Part shown: piece by piece, positions 56,282-64,000 of the stretch
How positions within the stretch are numbered: position 1 is the stretch's first letter
Layout: each line of letters opens with the position of its first letter
Assembly (NCBI RefSeq): GCF_002113125.1
Contig: NZ_NEJP01000006.1
Location: forward strand, 186,001 to 250,000
Direction of reading: 5' to 3'
DNA: 64,000 bases
Source of the DNA: Pseudomonas sp. B20(2017)
Lineage (GTDB): Bacteria > Pseudomonadota > Gammaproteobacteria > Pseudomonadales > Pseudomonadaceae
Made by a program: the position numbers and the translations under genes
Notes under the pieces: generated by a model
Databases searched by the model: none
Told to the model about the DNA's origin: nothing
The model's input: the letters and a program-made list of their open reading frames with translations, nothing else

Positions 56282-57933
56282 GAAGAAGTGGCACCGCTGG
56301 AAGGTACGGAAGGTGTCGGGGCGACGGTTCTGGTGGTGCTGATCAGCCACAGCGCACGGATGGAAATCCAGATCATGGTCAGGATCGCGATCACCGCGAT
56401 CAGCATGAACACATCGTTATAGGCCAGCACGTTGGCTTCGCGGGTGGCCGCGTTGGCCAGGCTGCGAATGCCTTGCAGGTTGCGCAGGCTTGGGTCGGCA
56501 ATCACGGAGCCGACCGCCGAACCGCCGCTCTGAACCCGGGCGGCGACGCGCGGGTCGGACATCACCAGTTGCTCGACGATGTGGCTGGAATGAAATTTCT
56601 CGCGCACGATCTGGAACGTCCCCAGCAACGCTGCGCCGATCAGGCCACCGAGGTTGTTGCAGATCCCGAACAACACCGAAAAACTCACAAGGTTGCGCGG
56701 ATTGGTCAGCACGTTGCGCGTACCCAGCACCATGGTCGGGCCGAGGAAGAACGTACTGCCGAACGCCAGCAGGAACTGGCTGAAATACAGGTTGCCGGGG
56801 CGGGTCAGGTTGTTCGATGAGCTGTCCATGATCGAGCCGGTGGCCATCAACGCCAGCGAGACGATCAGCGGCATCAGCAGGTGTTTCGGGTCGATGGTCA
56901 GCGCGCTGGTCAGCAGCCCGGCGACGCTGCCGATCAGCATCACCACGTACAGGCTATGAAGCTGCTGGCTGCTCATGTTCAGGTTTTGCATGAAGCCCAC
57001 GGCGCCGGTGGACTGCTCCGAGATAACCATGCGAATCAGGATCACCGCCAGCGCCAGGCGGATCATCACCCCACTGCCGAGCCAGCGGGTCATCAACATC
57101 GGGTTGCTGCGGTTATGTTCGATCGCCAGCCCCGCGAGAATCAGGACAATTGAAGCGGCCAGGGCGATGCCGATCCAGTCGGCTTCCAGCCACCAGTCGA
57201 TCCTGCCCAGGGACAACACGGCACACAGCAGCGCCACGCCACTGGCAAGGATCGCGAAGGTGAGGAAATCGAGAGGCTCGAAGGTCTTGAACCGGTCACC
57301 CGGCGGCAGCTTGAGCATCAACACGCAACCCAGCGACAGCAGCGCCATGCCCAATTCGAACAGGTACAGACCACGCCATTCGGCGATCTGCAACAGATCC
57401 TCGGAAAACAGTCGTGCCAGCGGCAAAGCCAGTTGCGAAGTGCCAAGCCCCAGCACCAGCGCCTTCATCCGCCACTTGGCCGGGAACGCCTGCACCATGT
57501 AATACAGGCCCAGCGAACTCAACGCCGCGCCCACCATGCCGTGGGCCGCACGCACGGCCACCGCCGAATTCAGGTCATTGACGAACAGATGGCCGAAGGT
57601 AACCAGCGCGTACAGCACCAGAAACACCTCGGTGAACGCCCGCAAACCGAACTGCTGGCGAAACTTCACCAGCAGCAGGTTCATCGATACGTTGGTCATC
57701 ACATACGCCGCCGGCAGCCAGGCCATCTCCGCCGTGGTCGCCCCGAGCGCGCCTTGCAGATAAGGCAGGTTGGCGACCACCAGCGAATTGCCCAACCCGC
57801 CGGTCAATGCCACCAGCAACCCGACCAGCGCATAGGCCAGGCGCTTGGGGTTGGAGTGCAGCGGCGTCGAAGGGGAACCGGGCAGACTGGGCTTCTCGTG
57901 CGGCTGCCAGTTGCGCGGGGCGTATTGATCCAT
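56278..57933 (-). CDS. EmrB/QacA-type MFS efflux pump (DHA2)
   Basis: 551 residues, about 14 membrane spans. ATG 57933 is far from other starts. Two-gene order pump-then-fusion protein with ATGA overlap. Motif-C-like PYLQGALGATTAEMAWLPAAYVMTN and RAAHGMVGAALSSLGL sections fit DHA2 pumps. Cargo unknown; aromatic or hydrophobic acids are common for EmrAB homologues in Pseudomonas. Confidence 0.92.
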   Translation of the reverse strand: MDQYAPRNWQPHEKPSLPGSPSTPLHSNPKRLAYALVGLLVALTGGLGNSLVVANLPYLQGALGATTAEMAWLPAAYVMTNVSMNLLLVKFRQQFGLRAFTEVFLVLYALVTFGHLFVNDLNSAVAVRAAHGMVGAALSSLGLYYMVQAFPAKWRMKALVLGLGTSQLALPLARLFSEDLLQIAEWRGLYLFELGMALLSLGCVLMLKLPPGDRFKTFEPLDFLTFAILASGVALLCAVLSLGRIDWWLEADWIGIALAASIVLILAGLAIEHNRSNPMLMTRWLGSGVMIRLALAVILIRMVISEQSTGAVGFMQNLNMSSQQLHSLYVVMLIGSVAGLLTSALTIDPKHLLMPLIVSLALMATGSIMDSSSNNLTRPGNLYFSQFLLAFGSTFFLGPTMVLGTRNVLTNPRNLVSFSVLFGICNNLGGLIGAALLGTFQIVREKFHSSHIVEQLVMSDPRVAARVQSGGSAVGSVIADPSLRNLQGIRSLANAATREANVLAYNDVFMLIAVIAILTMIWISIRALWLISTTRTVAPTPSVPSSGATSS

Positions 57934-57994
57934 TGAAAGGCCTTGTCTGGTAGTCGCTTAAGTGTGCCGCAAATCCTGGCCAAACACCTATCCA

Positions 57995-58014
57995 CTGTGG
58001 GAGCTCGCTGCCAC
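57995..58014. repeat. Degenerate REP hairpin
   Basis: TGTGGGAGCTCGCTGCCACA, a shortened REP form, in the gap between the divergent efflux and deacetylase genes. Confidence 0.6.
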
Positions 58015-58133
58015 AAAGGGATTTTGGGAGGATTCGTAAATTCTGTTTAAAAGACATCTCGCCCGCAGCCGATTTTTCCCAAGCGTAGCGGATGCCAACC
58101 TTGCAGCACTTCTCAACCTGCAAGGTGCCCGAT

Positions 58134-59084
58134 ATGACCACTCCCCACTCGCAACGCTCCCCCCGTCTGTTGAAAAACCTGCTGGCCGCCGCGCTGTTAC
58201 TGCCCGCCCTCGCCTTCGCTCAGGAACGCCCGTGGCCGAATGGCTCGCAACTGGTGATTTCGGTGTCGATGCAATTCGAAACCGGCGGCCAGCCCGAAGG
58301 CGCTGAAAGTCCGTTCTCCGGCACACCGCTGCCAAAAGGCTACCCGGATCTGCCGGCCCAGACCTGGTTCGATTACGGCTACAAGGAAGGTCTGTGGCGC
58401 ATGCTCGATCTGTGGGATCGCACCGGTATCAAAGTCACTTCCCACGTGGTCGGCGAAGCGGCGCTCAAGCACCCGGAACTGGCCAAGGCGATCGCCGAGC
58501 GCGGTCATGAGCTGGCGGCCCACGGAATGCGCTGGGCCGATTCGTACAACATGAATTACGCCCAGGAAAAACAGTTCATCGGCGATGGTGTCGCAGCGGT
58601 GGAAAAAATCACCGGCCAGCGCTCGGTCGGCTACAACGCCAACTGGCTACGGCGCAGCCCCAATACGCTGAAGGTATTGCAGGACCTGAACTTCACCTAT
58701 CACATCGACGATGTCAGCCGTGACGAGCCGTTCGTGACGATGGTTCGCGGGCGCAAATTCGCCGTAGTGCCGTACACCCTGCGCAACAACGACATCGTGC
58801 TGGTCGAAGGTCGGCACTTCTCAGCCGAGCAGTTCTACCAGCAACTGGTGCTGGAATTCGATCGCCTCTACGCCGAAGGCGCGAGCAAGCGGCGGATGAT
58901 GTCGGTGAGTCTGCACGACCGGATTGGCGGCACGCCGGCGATGGTTGAGGCCATGGAGCGTTTTATCCGGTACGCCCAATCGCATCCGAAGGTGAGTTTC
59001 ATGCGCAAGGATCAGATCGCGCAAATCGTGCTGACCGAAAAAAACCCACTGATCGATAACACTGAAGCGCTCTACAACCAGTAA
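58134..59084 (+). CDS. Secreted polysaccharide deacetylase (PuuE-like NodB fold)
   Basis: 316 residues from ATG 58134 with CAAGG upstream. Signal peptide to about residue 30 (LAFAQERP). The NodB-type domain shows GHELAAHGMRW near residue 130 (metal His pair) and MMSVSLHDRIGGTP near residue 260 (catalytic His). The first motif reads M-Q-F-E rather than the usual acid pair, so the metal site is atypical. These enzymes act on sugars or cyclic amides; it precedes the uronate operon and may supply its substrate, which is speculation. Confidence 0.85.
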   Translation: MTTPHSQRSPRLLKNLLAAALLLPALAFAQERPWPNGSQLVISVSMQFETGGQPEGAESPFSGTPLPKGYPDLPAQTWFDYGYKEGLWRMLDLWDRTGIKVTSHVVGEAALKHPELAKAIAERGHELAAHGMRWADSYNMNYAQEKQFIGDGVAAVEKITGQRSVGYNANWLRRSPNTLKVLQDLNFTYHIDDVSRDEPFVTMVRGRKFAVVPYTLRNNDIVLVEGRHFSAEQFYQQLVLEFDRLYAEGASKRRMMSVSLHDRIGGTPAMVEAMERFIRYAQSHPKVSFMRKDQIAQIVLTEKNPLIDNTEALYNQ

Positions 59085-59096
59085 AAACGGTCGAAA

Positions 59097-59127
59097 GCAG
59101 CCCTCTTCACAGCGTTTGGAGGGCTGC
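59097..59127 (+). terminator. Hairpin after the deacetylase gene
   Basis: GCAGCCCTC pairs with GAGGGCTGC around a 13-base loop, without a T tract. Confidence 0.5.
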
Positions 59128-59140
59128 CCGCTCACGCAAA

Positions 59141-59236
59141 GTCATCGTACAACGCCCTGTTGACATTTCCGGAAAACCTCGCAAACATCCGCAACCATGT
59201 TGTACGACGACGTATAACAAATAATAAAAACAACAA
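59141..59236 (+). promoter_or_regulatory. Promoter-operator region of the OprD-like gene
   Basis: Operator-like 13-mers: 59141-59153 GTCATCGTACAAC (reverse GTTGTACGATGAC) and 59199-59211 GTTGTACGACGAC. They flank TTGACA (59160-59165) and TTCCGGAA (59167-59174). AACAACAA (59229-59236) lies 20 bases before the start codon and fits the Crc/Hfq motif. Confidence 0.65.
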
Positions 59237-59256
59237 ACGAAACAGGGAGCGTCACA

Positions 59257-60552
59257 GTGAGCACACTCGTCCGCAATTCCGTCCGCACGTCCCGTTTTTC
59301 TGTCCCCCGCCCGCGTTCCACCCTGAGTTTGATCGGCTGCAGCAGTCTGGCCCTCATCTTGCCGATGAGCGCCGATGCCGAGGGCTTCATCGAAGACAGC
59401 AAAGCCACGCTGAACCTGCGTAACGCCTACTTCAACCGCAATTTCGTCAACCCGAACTATCCGCAAGGCAAGGCTGAAGAGTGGACGCAGAACTTCATTC
59501 TCGACGCCAAATCCGGCTTCACGCAGGGCACTGTCGGCTTTGGCCTGGATGTACTGGGGCTGTACTCGCAGAAACTCGATGGCGGCAAAGGTACCGGCGG
59601 TACGCAGTTATTGCCGATCCACGATGATGGCCGCCCGGCGGACAATTTCGGGCGCCTGGGCGTGGCGCTCAAGGCCAAAGTGTCGAAGACCGAATTGAAG
59701 GTCGGTGAATGGATGCCGGTACTGCCCATCTTGCGCTCGGACGATGGCCGCTCCCTGCCGCAGACCTTTCGCGGTGGCCAGGTCACGTCTACTGAAATCA
59801 ATGGCTTGACCCTTTACGGCGGCCAGTTCCGCGGCAACAGCCCGCGCAACGATGCAAGCATGGAAGACATGTCGATGAACGGCCGAGGCGCATTTACCTC
59901 CGACCGCTTCAACTTCGGCGGCGGCGAATACACCTTCAACGACAAACGCACGCTTGTCGGTGCGTGGTATGCCGAACTCAGCGACATCTACCAGCAGCAG
60001 TATTTCAACCTCAGCCACAGCCAGCCCCTGGGCGACTGGACACTGGGCGCCAACCTCGGTTTCTTCACCGGCAAGGAAGACGGCAGCACTCAGGCCGGCG
60101 ACCTCGACAACAAAACCGCGTTCGCCCTGCTTTCGGCCAGGTACGGCGGCAACACGTTCTACATAGGCCTGCAAAAGCTCAGTGGTGACGATGCCTGGAT
60201 GCGCGTCAACGGCACCAGTGGCGGCACTCTGGCCAACGACAGCTACAACGCCAGTTACGACAACGCGAAGGAGCGCTCCTGGCAGATTCGCCACGACTAC
60301 AACTTCGTTGTTCTCGGCGTCCCCGGGCTGACGTTGATGAACCGCTACATCAGCGGTGACAACGTGCACACCGGCACCATCACCGATGGCAAGGAATGGG
60401 GTCGCGAGTCGGAACTGGCCTACACCGTTCAGAGCGGTCCGCTGAAGAATCTCAACGTCAAATGGCGCAACGCAACGATTCGCCGGGACTTCAGCACCAA
60501 TGAATTCGATGAGAACCGGATCTTCATCAGTTACCCGATTTCGTTGTTGTAA
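59257..60552 (+). CDS. OprD-family outer membrane porin for organic acids/sugar acids
   Basis: 431 residues from GTG 59257 (GGGAG six bases ahead). Signal peptide to about residue 41 (MSADAEGF). The mature N-terminus GFIEDSKATLNLRNAYFNRNF is the OprD signature, and the C-terminus ends with ISYPISLL, an aromatic/hydrophobic barrel end. OprD porins are substrate-selective; in this context uronates or aldarates would be carried. It is the first gene of the uronate unit. Confidence 0.93.
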   Translation: MSTLVRNSVRTSRFSVPRPRSTLSLIGCSSLALILPMSADAEGFIEDSKATLNLRNAYFNRNFVNPNYPQGKAEEWTQNFILDAKSGFTQGTVGFGLDVLGLYSQKLDGGKGTGGTQLLPIHDDGRPADNFGRLGVALKAKVSKTELKVGEWMPVLPILRSDDGRSLPQTFRGGQVTSTEINGLTLYGGQFRGNSPRNDASMEDMSMNGRGAFTSDRFNFGGGEYTFNDKRTLVGAWYAELSDIYQQQYFNLSHSQPLGDWTLGANLGFFTGKEDGSTQAGDLDNKTAFALLSARYGGNTFYIGLQKLSGDDAWMRVNGTSGGTLANDSYNASYDNAKERSWQIRHDYNFVVLGVPGLTLMNRYISGDNVHTGTITDGKEWGRESELAYTVQSGPLKNLNVKWRNATIRRDFSTNEFDENRIFISYPISLL

Positions 60553-60613
60553 ACAGCGGCATGGCGTGAACGGAAGGTGCATCCGCCTTCTGTCACTTAC
60601 ACCAAAAGTCGCG

Positions 60614-60685
60614 TTGACAAGTTCCGGAAACCCTACCGATACTTCAGCGCAGTCATACGACAACCTACAACAACCCTAATAACAA
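60614..60685 (+). promoter_or_regulatory. Promoter-operator region of udh
   Basis: TTGACA (60614-60619) and GATACT (60638-60643, 18 bases later) fit a sigma70 promoter. TTCCGGAA is at 60622-60629 and the operator-like 13-mer GTCATACGACAAC at 60652-60664, downstream of the -10. AATAACAA (60678-60685) fits the Crc/Hfq motif 16 bases from the ATG. Confidence 0.65.
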
Positions 60686-60701
60686 CGCGTAAGGGATTGC
60701 C

Positions 60702-61526
60702 ATGACGCCCACCTCCACCGCCCCAACTCCGTTCAATCGCCTGCTGCTGACCGGCGCCGCCGGTGGCCTGGGCAAAGTCTTGCGTGAACGCCTGCGCCCG
60801 TATGCCAACGTGCTGCGCCTGTCGGACATCGCCGCCCTCGCCCCGGCCATCGATGATCGGGAAGAAATCGTGCTCTGCGACCTCGCCGACAAAACCGCCG
60901 TGCATCAACTGGTCGAAGGCGTGGATGCGATCCTGCATTTCGGTGGCGTTTCAGTGGAGCGCCCCTTCGAAGAAATCCTCGGTGCCAATATCTGTGGCGT
61001 GTTCCACCTCTATGAAGCGGCACGTCGCCACGGCGTCAAACGGGTGATCTTCGCCAGCTCCAACCATGTCATCGGCTTTTACAAACAGGATGAGCGCCTC
61101 GACGCCAGCTCTGCTCGCCGCCCCGACGGCTACTACGGTCTGTCCAAGTCCTACGGCGAAGACATGGCCAGTTTCTACTTCGATCGCTATGGCATCGAAA
61201 CCGTCAGCATCCGCATCGGCTCGTCGTTTCCCGAACCGCAGAACCGCCGAATGATGCACACCTGGCTGAGCTTCGATGACCTCACCCAATTGCTCGAATG
61301 TTCGCTGTACACCCCCAACGTCGGCCACACCGTGGTCTATGGCATGTCCGACAACAAGGACGTGTGGTGGGACAACCGCTTCGCCAGTCACCTCGGTTTC
61401 GCGGCCAAAGACACGTCCGAAGTGTTTCGCGAAAAAGTCGAGGCGCAGCCGATGCCCGCCAACGATGACCCGGCGCGGATCTATCAGGGCGGAGCCTTCG
61501 TTGCGGCCGGCCCGTTTGGCGACTGA
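60702..61526 (+). CDS. udh: Uronate dehydrogenase
   Basis: 274 residues, the size of P. syringae Udh. NAD site TGAAGGLGKVLRE near residue 18, catalytic Ser in FASSNHVIGFY and Tyr-Lys in YYGLSKSYGEDM (YxxxK). It oxidises D-glucuronate and D-galacturonate to the aldaro-lactones with NAD. Next come a lactonase and a TRAP transporter, which makes the route complete up to aldarate. AAGGGATTGCC precedes ATG 60702. Confidence 0.95.
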   Translation: MTPTSTAPTPFNRLLLTGAAGGLGKVLRERLRPYANVLRLSDIAALAPAIDDREEIVLCDLADKTAVHQLVEGVDAILHFGGVSVERPFEEILGANICGVFHLYEAARRHGVKRVIFASSNHVIGFYKQDERLDASSARRPDGYYGLSKSYGEDMASFYFDRYGIETVSIRIGSSFPEPQNRRMMHTWLSFDDLTQLLECSLYTPNVGHTVVYGMSDNKDVWWDNRFASHLGFAAKDTSEVFREKVEAQPMPANDDPARIYQGGAFVAAGPFGD

Positions 61527-61567
61527 CCGGCGCGATTGACGTCTCCAATAAAACCAAGGGAATGAGT

Positions 61568-62461
61568 ATGCAAGCCGAAATGATCGTCGACGCCCGCAAC
61601 GCGGTGGGTGAAAGCCCGGTGTGGGTGCCGCAGGAAAATGCACTCTACTGGGTCGATATCCCCAACGGTGGACTGCAACGCTGGAGCGCCGACACGGGCC
61701 ACGTCCACGCCTGGAAGGCTCCCGAAATGCTCGCCTGCATCGCGCGACACAGCAGGGGCGGCTGGGTGGCCGGCATGGAGAGCGGGTTCTTTCACTTGCA
61801 GCCGCACGGCGATGGCAGCCTCGACAGCGACCTGCTCGCTCCGGTCGAGCACAGCCGCCAGGACATGCGCCTGAACGACGGCCGCTGCGACCGTCAGGGC
61901 CGGTTCTGGGCCGGCAGCATGGTGCTGAACATGGGCCTGAATCTGCCCGAGGGCCGGCTCTACCGTTACGGTGCCGGGCAAACAGGCGTGATAGAGGCGC
62001 AGCTTGATGGCTTCATCGTGCCCAATGGCCTGGGCTTCAGCCCGGACGGCAAAACAATGTACCTGTCGGACTCGCACCCGAGCGTGCAACTGATCTGGGC
62101 TTTCGATTACGACACCGAGACAGGCACACCCTCCAACCGCAGGGTGTTCGTGGACATGAACCATTTTTACGGCCGGCCCGACGGCGCTGCCGTGGATGCC
62201 GATGGCTGCTACTGGATCTGCGCCAACGACGTCGGCCTGATCCACCGGTTCACCCCCGAAGGTCGCCTCGACCGCTCGCTGCAGGTGCCGGTGAAAAAAC
62301 CCACCATGTGCGCCTTTGGCGGCAGCCGGATGGATACCTTGTTCGTGACCTCGATCCGCCCCGGCGACGACCAGGATCCGCACTCCCTGGCCGGCGGGGT
62401 GTTCGCCCTCAACCCCGGCGTCAAAGGCTTGCCGGAGCCAATCTTCGATGACCTGCTGTAA
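61568..62461 (+). CDS. SMP-30/gluconolactonase-family lactonase
   Basis: 297 residues. ATG 61568 is chosen because AAGGGA sits six bases before it, whereas ATG 61562 would overlap that site. SMP-30 landmarks: GESPVWVPQENALYWVD (metal Glu near the start), NDGRCDRQGRFWAGSM and PNGLGFSPDGKTMYLSDS. It hydrolyses the aldarolactone from Udh to the open aldarate. 41 bases after udh, so probably same transcript. Galactaro- versus glucarolactone is not decided. Confidence 0.9.
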   Translation: MQAEMIVDARNAVGESPVWVPQENALYWVDIPNGGLQRWSADTGHVHAWKAPEMLACIARHSRGGWVAGMESGFFHLQPHGDGSLDSDLLAPVEHSRQDMRLNDGRCDRQGRFWAGSMVLNMGLNLPEGRLYRYGAGQTGVIEAQLDGFIVPNGLGFSPDGKTMYLSDSHPSVQLIWAFDYDTETGTPSNRRVFVDMNHFYGRPDGAAVDADGCYWICANDVGLIHRFTPEGRLDRSLQVPVKKPTMCAFGGSRMDTLFVTSIRPGDDQDPHSLAGGVFALNPGVKGLPEPIFDDLL

Positions 62462-62520
62462 CCGCCCCCGCTGCATCGCTGTGCCTTGAACACAAAAACA
62501 ACAAGACTGGAGAACCCCTC

Positions 62521-63492
62521 ATGGACTTCAAACGCACGTTGCTCGCCGCCGCCCTCCCCCTCGCGCTCACCTTCGGCAGCGCGGCCCAGGCACTGGAAAT
62601 CAAATTCGCCGACATCCACCCCGCCGGTTATCCGACCGTGGTCGCCGAAGAACAATTGGGCAAGACCCTGGTCGCCGAAAGTGACGGCAAGCTGACCTTC
62701 AAGATGTTCCCTGGCGGCGTGCTCGGCTCGGAAAAGGAAGTGGTCGAACAGGCCCAGGTCGGCGCGATCCAGATGGCCCGGGTCAGCCTCGGCATCGTCG
62801 GCCCGGTGGTGCCGGACGTGAACGTGTTCAACATGCCGTTCGTGTTCCGTGACCAGGCGCACATGCGCAAGATCATCGACGGTGAAATCGGTGACGAGAT
62901 CCTCGACAAGATCACTCAATCCGAATTCAACCTCGTCGCCCTGGCGTGGATGGACGGCGGCACGCGCAACATCTACACCAAGAAACCGGTGCGCAGCCTG
63001 GCAGACCTCAAGGGCATGAAAATCCGCGTGCAGGGCAATCCGATGTTCATCGAAACCATCAATGCCATGGGCGGCAACGGGATCGCCATGGACACCGGTG
63101 AAATCTTCAGCGCCCTGCAGACCGGGGTCATCGACGGTGCCGAAAACAATCCGCCGACCCTGCTCGAACACAACCATTACCAGAACGCCAAGTTCTACAG
63201 CCTGACCGGGCATCTGATCCTGCCCGAGCCCATCGTGATGTCGAAAATCACCTGGGAAAAACTCACCCCGGATCAGCAGACGCTGGTGAAGAAAGCCGCC
63301 AAGGCTGCGCAGGCCCAGGAGCGCACGCTGTGGGACGCCAAATCCGCCAGCAGTGAAGAAAAACTCAAGGCCGCCGGTGTCGAGTTCATCACCGTCGACA
63401 AACAGCCCTTCTACGAGGCCACCGCCTCGATCCGCGAGAAATACGGCGCACCTTACGCCGACCTGCTCAAACGCATCGAAGCCGTTCAGTAA
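62521..63492 (+). CDS. TRAP transporter substrate-binding protein (DctP type)
   Basis: 323 residues. Signal peptide to about residue 22 (AAQALEI). DctP family: IKFADIHPAGYP near the start, GGTRNIYTKKPVRSLADLKGMKIRV (ligand Arg) near residue 140, and IDGAENNPPTLLEHNHY near residue 200. It carries an organic or sugar acid to the DctQM membrane subunits; uronates fit the neighbours. AACAACAA (62497-62504), 16 bases before the ATG, fits the Crc motif. Confidence 0.93.
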   Translation: MDFKRTLLAAALPLALTFGSAAQALEIKFADIHPAGYPTVVAEEQLGKTLVAESDGKLTFKMFPGGVLGSEKEVVEQAQVGAIQMARVSLGIVGPVVPDVNVFNMPFVFRDQAHMRKIIDGEIGDEILDKITQSEFNLVALAWMDGGTRNIYTKKPVRSLADLKGMKIRVQGNPMFIETINAMGGNGIAMDTGEIFSALQTGVIDGAENNPPTLLEHNHYQNAKFYSLTGHLILPEPIVMSKITWEKLTPDQQTLVKKAAKAAQAQERTLWDAKSASSEEKLKAAGVEFITVDKQPFYEATASIREKYGAPYADLLKRIEAVQ

Positions 63493-63514
63493 CCCTCCCT
63501 GTCCTTGCACAAAG

Positions 63515-63556
63515 GCCCGGCAGCGCTGACGTCGCCTGATGTCGGCGGCTGCCCGG
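63515..63556 (+). other. Hairpin between dctP and dctQ
   Basis: CCCGGCAGC pairs imperfectly with GGCTGCCCGG across an 8-base loop region. It may hold the dctP mRNA end stable so that the binding protein is made in excess. Confidence 0.45.
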
Positions 63557-63571
63557 TTACGGTGGAACCCG

Positions 63572-64000
63572 ATGAAGAATCTGTTGCTGCGCTTCAACGA
63601 CATGCTGTACATGACCTGCATCTGGGTCGCCGGCCTGTCGGTATTGACCATTTCCCTGATCATTCCCTGGGGCGTGTTTGCCCGTTACGTACTCGGTACC
63701 GGTTCAAGCTGGCCGGAGCCCACCGCGATCCTGCTGATGATGGTGTTTACCTTCATCGGCGCTGCTGCCAGCTATCGCGCCGGTGCACACATGGCGGTGG
63801 CGATGCTCACCGACCGTATGCCGCCGCATCTGCGCAAAACCATGAGCATCCTCTCTCAGCTGCTAATGGCAACCATCTGCCTGTTCATGACCATTTGGGG
63901 GAGCAAGCTCTGTCTGTCGACCTGGAACCAGTTCATGAGTGCGATGCCGACCTTACGGGTCGGCATTACTTACATGCCGATACCGCTCGGCGGCGCGCTG
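63572..64000 (+). CDS. TRAP transporter small permease (DctQ type), 3' end cut by window
   Basis: 143 codons from ATG 63572 run to the end of the window. Hydrophobic spans at about residues 15-35 (IWVAGLSVLTISLIIPWGVF), 48-62, 85-105 and 125 to the end. It matches DctQ-like four-span small subunits (WPEPTAILLMMVFTFIGAA). The large DctM subunit should follow outside the window. It completes the uptake side of the uronate locus. Confidence 0.85.
   Translation, partial: MKNLLLRFNDMLYMTCIWVAGLSVLTISLIIPWGVFARYVLGTGSSWPEPTAILLMMVFTFIGAAASYRAGAHMAVAMLTDRMPPHLRKTMSILSQLLMATICLFMTIWGSKLCLSTWNQFMSAMPTLRVGITYMPIPLGGAL

Noticed and set aside
62209..63663. A 484-codon minus-strand frame over the lactonase and dctP genes
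   Set aside because: Antisense shadow with no recognised domain.

Overview
The window reads as an ordinary stretch of chromosome from a fluorescent Pseudomonas (P. fluorescens group). The support is the GC-rich sequence, many paired GTGGGAGCG/CGCTCCCAC REP hairpins, Pseudomonas-typical small families (DUF1652, DUF2790, DUF1289), a serralysin protease, a GTG-started AcnB of 869 residues and the composition of the pyrimidine and uronate loci. I see no rRNA, tRNA, CRISPR array, IS element or prophage. Both ends cut through genes: an alpha/beta-hydrolase on the left and a TRAP transporter small subunit on the right.

Layout. 1-3.1 kb: alpha/beta-hydrolase, LecA-like lectin-fold protein and SGNH hydrolase, all on the + strand. 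3.1-9.8 kb: DUF427 protein, orphan serralysin (aprA-like), topB behind a perfect LexA-type palindrome, an acetyltransferase, two small unknowns and a lipoprotein of the metallo-beta-lactamase fold. 9.8-12.3 kb: cyanate detoxification (cynR; cynS, DUF2790, carbonic anhydrase). 12.3-14.8 kb: ProA-like dehydrogenase and glutaminase. 15.2-15.9 kb: a possible HvfA/bufferin-type metallophore precursor plus a DoxX membrane protein, with no modifying enzyme beside them. 16-21 kb: two L,D-transpeptidases, then DUF2790 plus a CopRS/CusRS-like two-component system behind a possible Cop box. 21-27 kb: MFS pump and LysR, SleB-type hydrolase, CAP protein, moaA and bestrophin. 27-35 kb: RstBA-like two-component system, miaE, an Anr-box-driven universal stress protein, a DUF1289 protein, and acnB with a long structured 5' leader. 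35-44.7 kb: serine-type permease, small membrane proteins, tautomerase, hydroxyacid dehydrogenase, phosphotransferase plus SDR, TRIC-family channel, lipoprotein, repeats and a triple-PAS LuxR-type regulator.

44.7-53.3 kb is a complete reductive pyrimidine catabolic locus. PreT/PreA reduce uracil or thymine, HydA opens the ring, a HydC-type amidohydrolase removes the carbamoyl group, an NCS1 permease imports substrate, and a RutR-like TetR protein is the obvious regulator. The divergent promoter region between permease and hydA carries palindromes that may be its operators. 53.4-58 kb: acetyltransferase, CopC/CopD copper uptake pair and an EmrA/EmrB-type efflux pair.

58.1-64 kb is a polysaccharide deacetylase followed by an oxidative uronate pathway: OprD-like porin, uronate dehydrogenase, SMP-30 lactonase and TRAP transporter. 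Two promoters here share 13-bp operator-like sites and a TTCCGGAA palindrome, and three genes carry Crc/Hfq-like A-rich motifs before their ribosome sites. The observations I rate highest are the HvfA/DoxX pair without a modifying enzyme, the LexA-type palindrome before topB, the structured acnB leader and the shared uronate operators.
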